A stretch of DNA of 10,338 nt, taken from Euperipatoides rowelli. Lineage: Eukaryota; Onychophora; Udeonychophora; Euonychophora; Peripatopsidae. Below the pieces are notes generated by a model. It was not told the origin of the DNA, ran no database searches, and was given only the letters and a program-made list of their open reading frames with translations. The stretch lies in NCBI GenBank assembly GCA_003024985.2, contig PXIH01S0019125.1; one strand, 5' to 3'. This document shows positions 7,386-10,338 of this stretch, piece by piece (the first letter of the stretch is position 1; the number at the start of each line of letters is the position of its first letter). The translations under genes were made by a program, and so were the position numbers.

Positions 7386-7412
7386 AAAAATAAGCACATT
7401 TTCATTTATTAT

Positions 7413-9351
7413 TATTATTGGTTACAGTGGTTTCAAAGCATGCTAAGAGAAACAGAAGATGGTGATCTCTATATTGGTTAGAACAATTTTAATGCATGGT
7501 AAGAGTAGCAGAAGATCATGATCTCTATATAGAAGATGATGATCTCTCAATTGGTTACAGTGGTTTCAAAGCATGCTAAGAGAAACAGAAGCTGGTGATC
7601 TCTATATTGGTTAGAACTCTTTTAATACATGGTAAGAGTAGCAGAAGATCATGATCTCTATACAGAAGATGATGATCTCTCAATTGGTTACAGAGCTTTG
7701 AAAGCATGATAAGAGAAACAAAAGATGGTGATCTCTATATTGGCTAGAAATCTTTTAATGCATGGTAAGAGTAGCAGATATCATGATCTCTATATAGAAA
7801 ATGATGATCTCTCAATTGGTTACAGAGCTTTGAAAGCAAGGTAAGAGAAACAGAAGATGGTGATCTCTATATTGGTTAGAACACTTTTAATGCATGATAG
7901 TAGCAGAAGATCATGCTATCTATATAGAAGATGATGATCTCTCAATTGGTTACAGAGCTTTGAAAGCAAGGTTAGAGAAACAAAAGATGGTGATCTCTAT
8001 ATTGGTTAGAACACTTTTAATGCATGGTAAGATCTCAATATAGAAGATGATGATCTCTCAATTGGTTACAGAGCTTTGAAAGCATGGTAAGATAAACAGA
8101 AGATGGTGATCTCTATATTGGTTAGAACTCTTTTAATGCACGGTAAGAGTAGCATAAGATCATGATCTCTATATAGAAGATGATGATCTCTCAATTGGTT
8201 ACAGAGCTTTGAAAGCAAGATAAGATAAACAGAAAATGGTGAGCTCTATATTGGTTAGAACTCTTTTAATGCATGGTAAGAGTAGCAGAAGATGATGATC
8301 TCTCAATTGGTTACAGAGCTTTGAAAGCAAGTAAAGAGAAACAGCAGATGGTGATCTCTATATTGGTTAGAACACTTAATGCATGGTAGTAGCAGAAGAT
8401 CATGCTATCTATATAGAAGATGATGATCTCTCAATTGGTTACAGAGCTTTGAAAGCAAGGTAAGAGAAACAGAAGATGGCGATCTTTATATTGGTTAGAA
8501 CACTTTTAATGCATGGTAAGAGTAGCAGAAGATCATGATCTCTATATAGAAGATGATTATCTCTCAATTGGTTACAGAGCTTTGAAAGCATGGTAAGAGA
8601 AACAGAAGATGGTGATCTCTATATTGGTTATAACTCTTTTAATGTATGGTAAGTGTAGCAGAAGATCATGATCTCTATATAGAAGATGATGATCTCTCAA
8701 TTGATTACAGAGCTTTGAAAGCAAGATAAGAGAAACAGAAATTGGTGAGCCCTATATTGGTTAGAACTCTTTTAATGCATGGTAAGAGTAGCAGAAGATC
8801 ATGATCTCTATATAGAAGATGATGATCTCTTAATTGGTTACAGAGCTTTAAAGCATGGTAAGAGAAACAGAAGATGGTGATCCCTATATTGGTTAGAACT
8901 CTTTTAATGCATGGTAAGAGTAGCAGAAGATCATGATCTTTATATTGAAGATGATCTCTCAATTGGTTACAGAGCTTTGAAAGCAAGATAAGAGAAACAG
9001 AAAATGGTGAGCTCTATATTGGTTAGAACTCTTAATGCATGGTAAGAGTAGCAGAAGATCATGATCACTATATAGAAGATGATCTCTCAATTGGTTACAG
9101 AGCTTTGAAAGCGTGGTAAGAGAAACAGAAGATGGCGATCTCTATATTGGTTAGAACAATTTTAATGCATGGTAGTAGCAGAAGATCATGTTCTCTATAT
9201 AGAAGTTGACGATGTCTCAATTGGTTACAGAGCTTTGAAACATAATTAGAGAAACAGAAGATGGCGATCTCTATATTGGTTAGAACACTTTTAATGCATG
9301 GTAAGAGTAGCAGAAGATCATGTTCTCTATATAGAAGTTGATGATCTCTCG
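7413..9351. repeat. Satellite array 3, about 132-bp monomers, nearly 15 units
   Basis: The landmark GGTTACAG, counted at its second G, recurs at 7421, 7554, 7687, 7819, 7949, 8065, 8198, 8310, 8438, 8571, 8704 (GATTACAG), 8837, 8966, 9094 and 9224. Most periods are 128-133 bp, with two shortened units of 116 and 112 bp. A typical unit reads GGTTACAGAGCTTTGAAAGC, GGTAAGAGAAACAGAAGATG, GTGATCTCTATATTGGTTAG, AACTCTTTTAATGCATGGTA, AGAGTAGCAGAAGATCATGA, then TCTCTATATAGAAGATGATG. The first two units carry a variant GTGGTTTCAAAGCATGC. Minus-strand frames such as 8705-8986 simply read through two units and are not genes. Confidence 0.95.
7513..7524. repeat. 12-bp perfect palindrome AGATCATGATCT of array 3 (first copy)
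   Basis: AGATCATGATCT is its own reverse complement. It recurs in most monomers (for example 7646-7657) and is altered in some, as GATCATGCTATCT near 7909 and 8398 or GATCATGTTCTCT in the last two units. Confidence 0.8.
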
Positions 9352-9429
9352 CGTCACTATATCATCACAATGCCAACAACCAATCAGAATCAGTCTGCCA
9401 TGTGTCACATGATCATAACTCTTTTGGAT
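9352..9429. other. Unique spacer to the right of array 3
   Basis: A short, less AT-rich stretch (CATCACAATGCCAACAACC onward) with TGTCACATGATCA at 9403-9415, the inverse of 6768-6780. No gene is seen. Confidence 0.4.
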
Positions 9430-9550
9430 AATAATTTATAGATATATGATATAGTATATTTTGATATATATGAGATAAGATATAATGTTATATGATAATA
9501 TAGGTCATATGGTATATATGATATATGATGGTTAATATATTATAATATGG
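9430..9550. repeat. AT-rich simple sequence (GATATA/TATGA type)
   Basis: Irregular repeats of GATATA, TATATGATA and ATAAGATATA. It has no stable period and merges into the pentanucleotide microsatellite on its right. Confidence 0.7.
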
Positions 9551-9912
9551 TTGCAATACAATACAATGCGATACAATATAATATGATAAAATTCAATACA
9601 ACACAGTACAATACAATACTATACATTACAAGACAAGACAATACAATGCATCAGTACAATACAATACAATGCAATGTAATACATTACATTACAATACAAT
9701 ACACCATACAATACAATACAATACAAAACAATACAATACAATACAATACAATACAATACAATACAATACAATACAATACAATACAATACAATACAATACA
9801 NACAATACAATACAATACAATACAATACAATACAATACAATACAATACATTACAATACAATACAATACAATACAATACAATACAATACAATACAATGCAA
9901 TACAATATAATA
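9551..9912. repeat. (TACAA)n pentanucleotide microsatellite with internal N
   Basis: The core from about 9705 to 9893 is almost pure TACAA. The left margin (9551-9704) is the same repeat with many substitutions and small indels. A period of five is coprime to three and contains no stop in any phase, so all six frames are open: the plus strand reads as I-Q-Y-N-T and the minus strand as C-I-V-L-Y. The long open frames here are therefore not genes. The N at 9801 shifts the repeat phase by one base and so stands for a gap of unknown length. Confidence 0.97.
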
Positions 9913-10338
9913 TTAGTTCAACCTCAGTACCACTTATTTTTTATTGAAGTAATTTTTTTCAAACTTTTTCATTTATGGTAATTTTTTTCCCCAAACAATT
10001 TGAATAAATGTTTAAAATTTTAATGATTTAAAATATTTAATGAATTTCATTTTTAAGTGGTTGCTTATTATAATAATTAATGACTTGTGGTTTTTAAGAT
10101 TATTTCAACCCCTTGATGGCAAATTACCAATTCATTTCAAACTTATTTTCTATTCTTTACAGAAATAATTAAGAAGCATTAAACTCACAAAGGTTATAAA
10201 ATGGAAAACTTAAGTGAAATTACATCATTATAAATTAATAATTTAAGGATTACCAAAATTTCTTTTGAAGCAATAACACTTGAACTGCAAGCATTATTAT
10301 CATTATACTAATAAATTGTGCTGAAAACATTTTAATGT
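9913..10338. other. AT-rich intergenic DNA, nothing recognised
   Basis: Homopolymer-rich sequence with stops in all frames. No repeat, RNA or coding similarity is visible to the window end. Confidence 0.6.

Noticed and set aside
8705-8986. 93-codon minus-strand frame with two internal repeats
   Set aside because: It simply reads through two 132-bp satellite units where the period happens to be divisible by three.
464-9351. CRISPR-like arrays
   Set aside because: The three arrays are continuous tandem repeats without unique spacers, in eukaryote-type DNA.
3935-9351. Hammerhead ribozymes within the satellite units
   Set aside because: I looked for the CTGANGA core with a paired GAAA in the units of all three arrays and found no unit with both. 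The nearest is CCGATGA in array 2.
6768-9415. 13-bp perfect inverted repeat TGATCATGTGACA (6768-6780 and 9403-9415) bracketing array 3
   Set aside because: In a 10-kb window about one such 13-mer pair is expected by chance, the homology does not extend, and no target duplication is visible. It stays a weak hint only.

Overview
The window looks like non-coding DNA from a eukaryote, most likely an invertebrate animal. It is strongly AT-rich, has no dense operon-like coding, and is filled with satellite arrays, microsatellites and short non-autonomous DNA transposons. A gastropod or other mollusc is a plausible host, but that is a guess from overall repeat character and from the glutaredoxin relic; nothing in the window proves it. 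I see no intact protein-coding gene, no tRNA or rRNA, and no CRISPR array.

Layout: 1-463 is AT-rich DNA with a small CpG-rich hairpin and direct-repeat cluster at 22-81. 464-1722 is a satellite of about 64-bp monomers with an eight-monomer (508-bp) higher-order period; a single N at 1445 lies between two identical 112-bp segments, which looks like an unmerged assembly join. 1723-2883 is AT-rich and holds a possible short methyltransferase-like relic on the minus strand (2288-2416) and a perfect 25-bp hairpin flanked by 8-bp direct repeats (2764-2804). 2884-3703 is an intronless glutaredoxin pseudogene, cut just before its CPYC active site by a 458-bp hAT-like element with an exact 8-bp target duplication, and also stopped by TGA-TAA near its C-terminus.

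3935-4912 holds six and a partial seventh copy of a 140-160 bp tandem repeat with a GC-rich stem core. 4913-5628 is featureless AT-rich DNA. 5629-5856 and 7014-7385 are two members of one dispersed repeat family with a GCCCGT/ACGGGC hairpin. 6095-6538 is a complete 444-bp hAT-like MITE with 16-bp inverted ends and a near-exact 8-bp target duplication. 7254-7288 is a GT/GA microsatellite. 7413-9351 is a satellite of about 132-bp monomers, itself built from a shorter duplicated motif. 9430-9550 is AT-rich simple sequence grading into a large (TACAA)n pentanucleotide microsatellite at 9551-9912, with a second single N at 9801. 9913-10338 is AT-rich with nothing recognisable.

No genes work together here. 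The window records transposition, retrocopying and satellite expansion. The best-supported story is the glutaredoxin copy hit by a hAT-like element: the reading frame resumes exactly when the element and one target duplication are removed.
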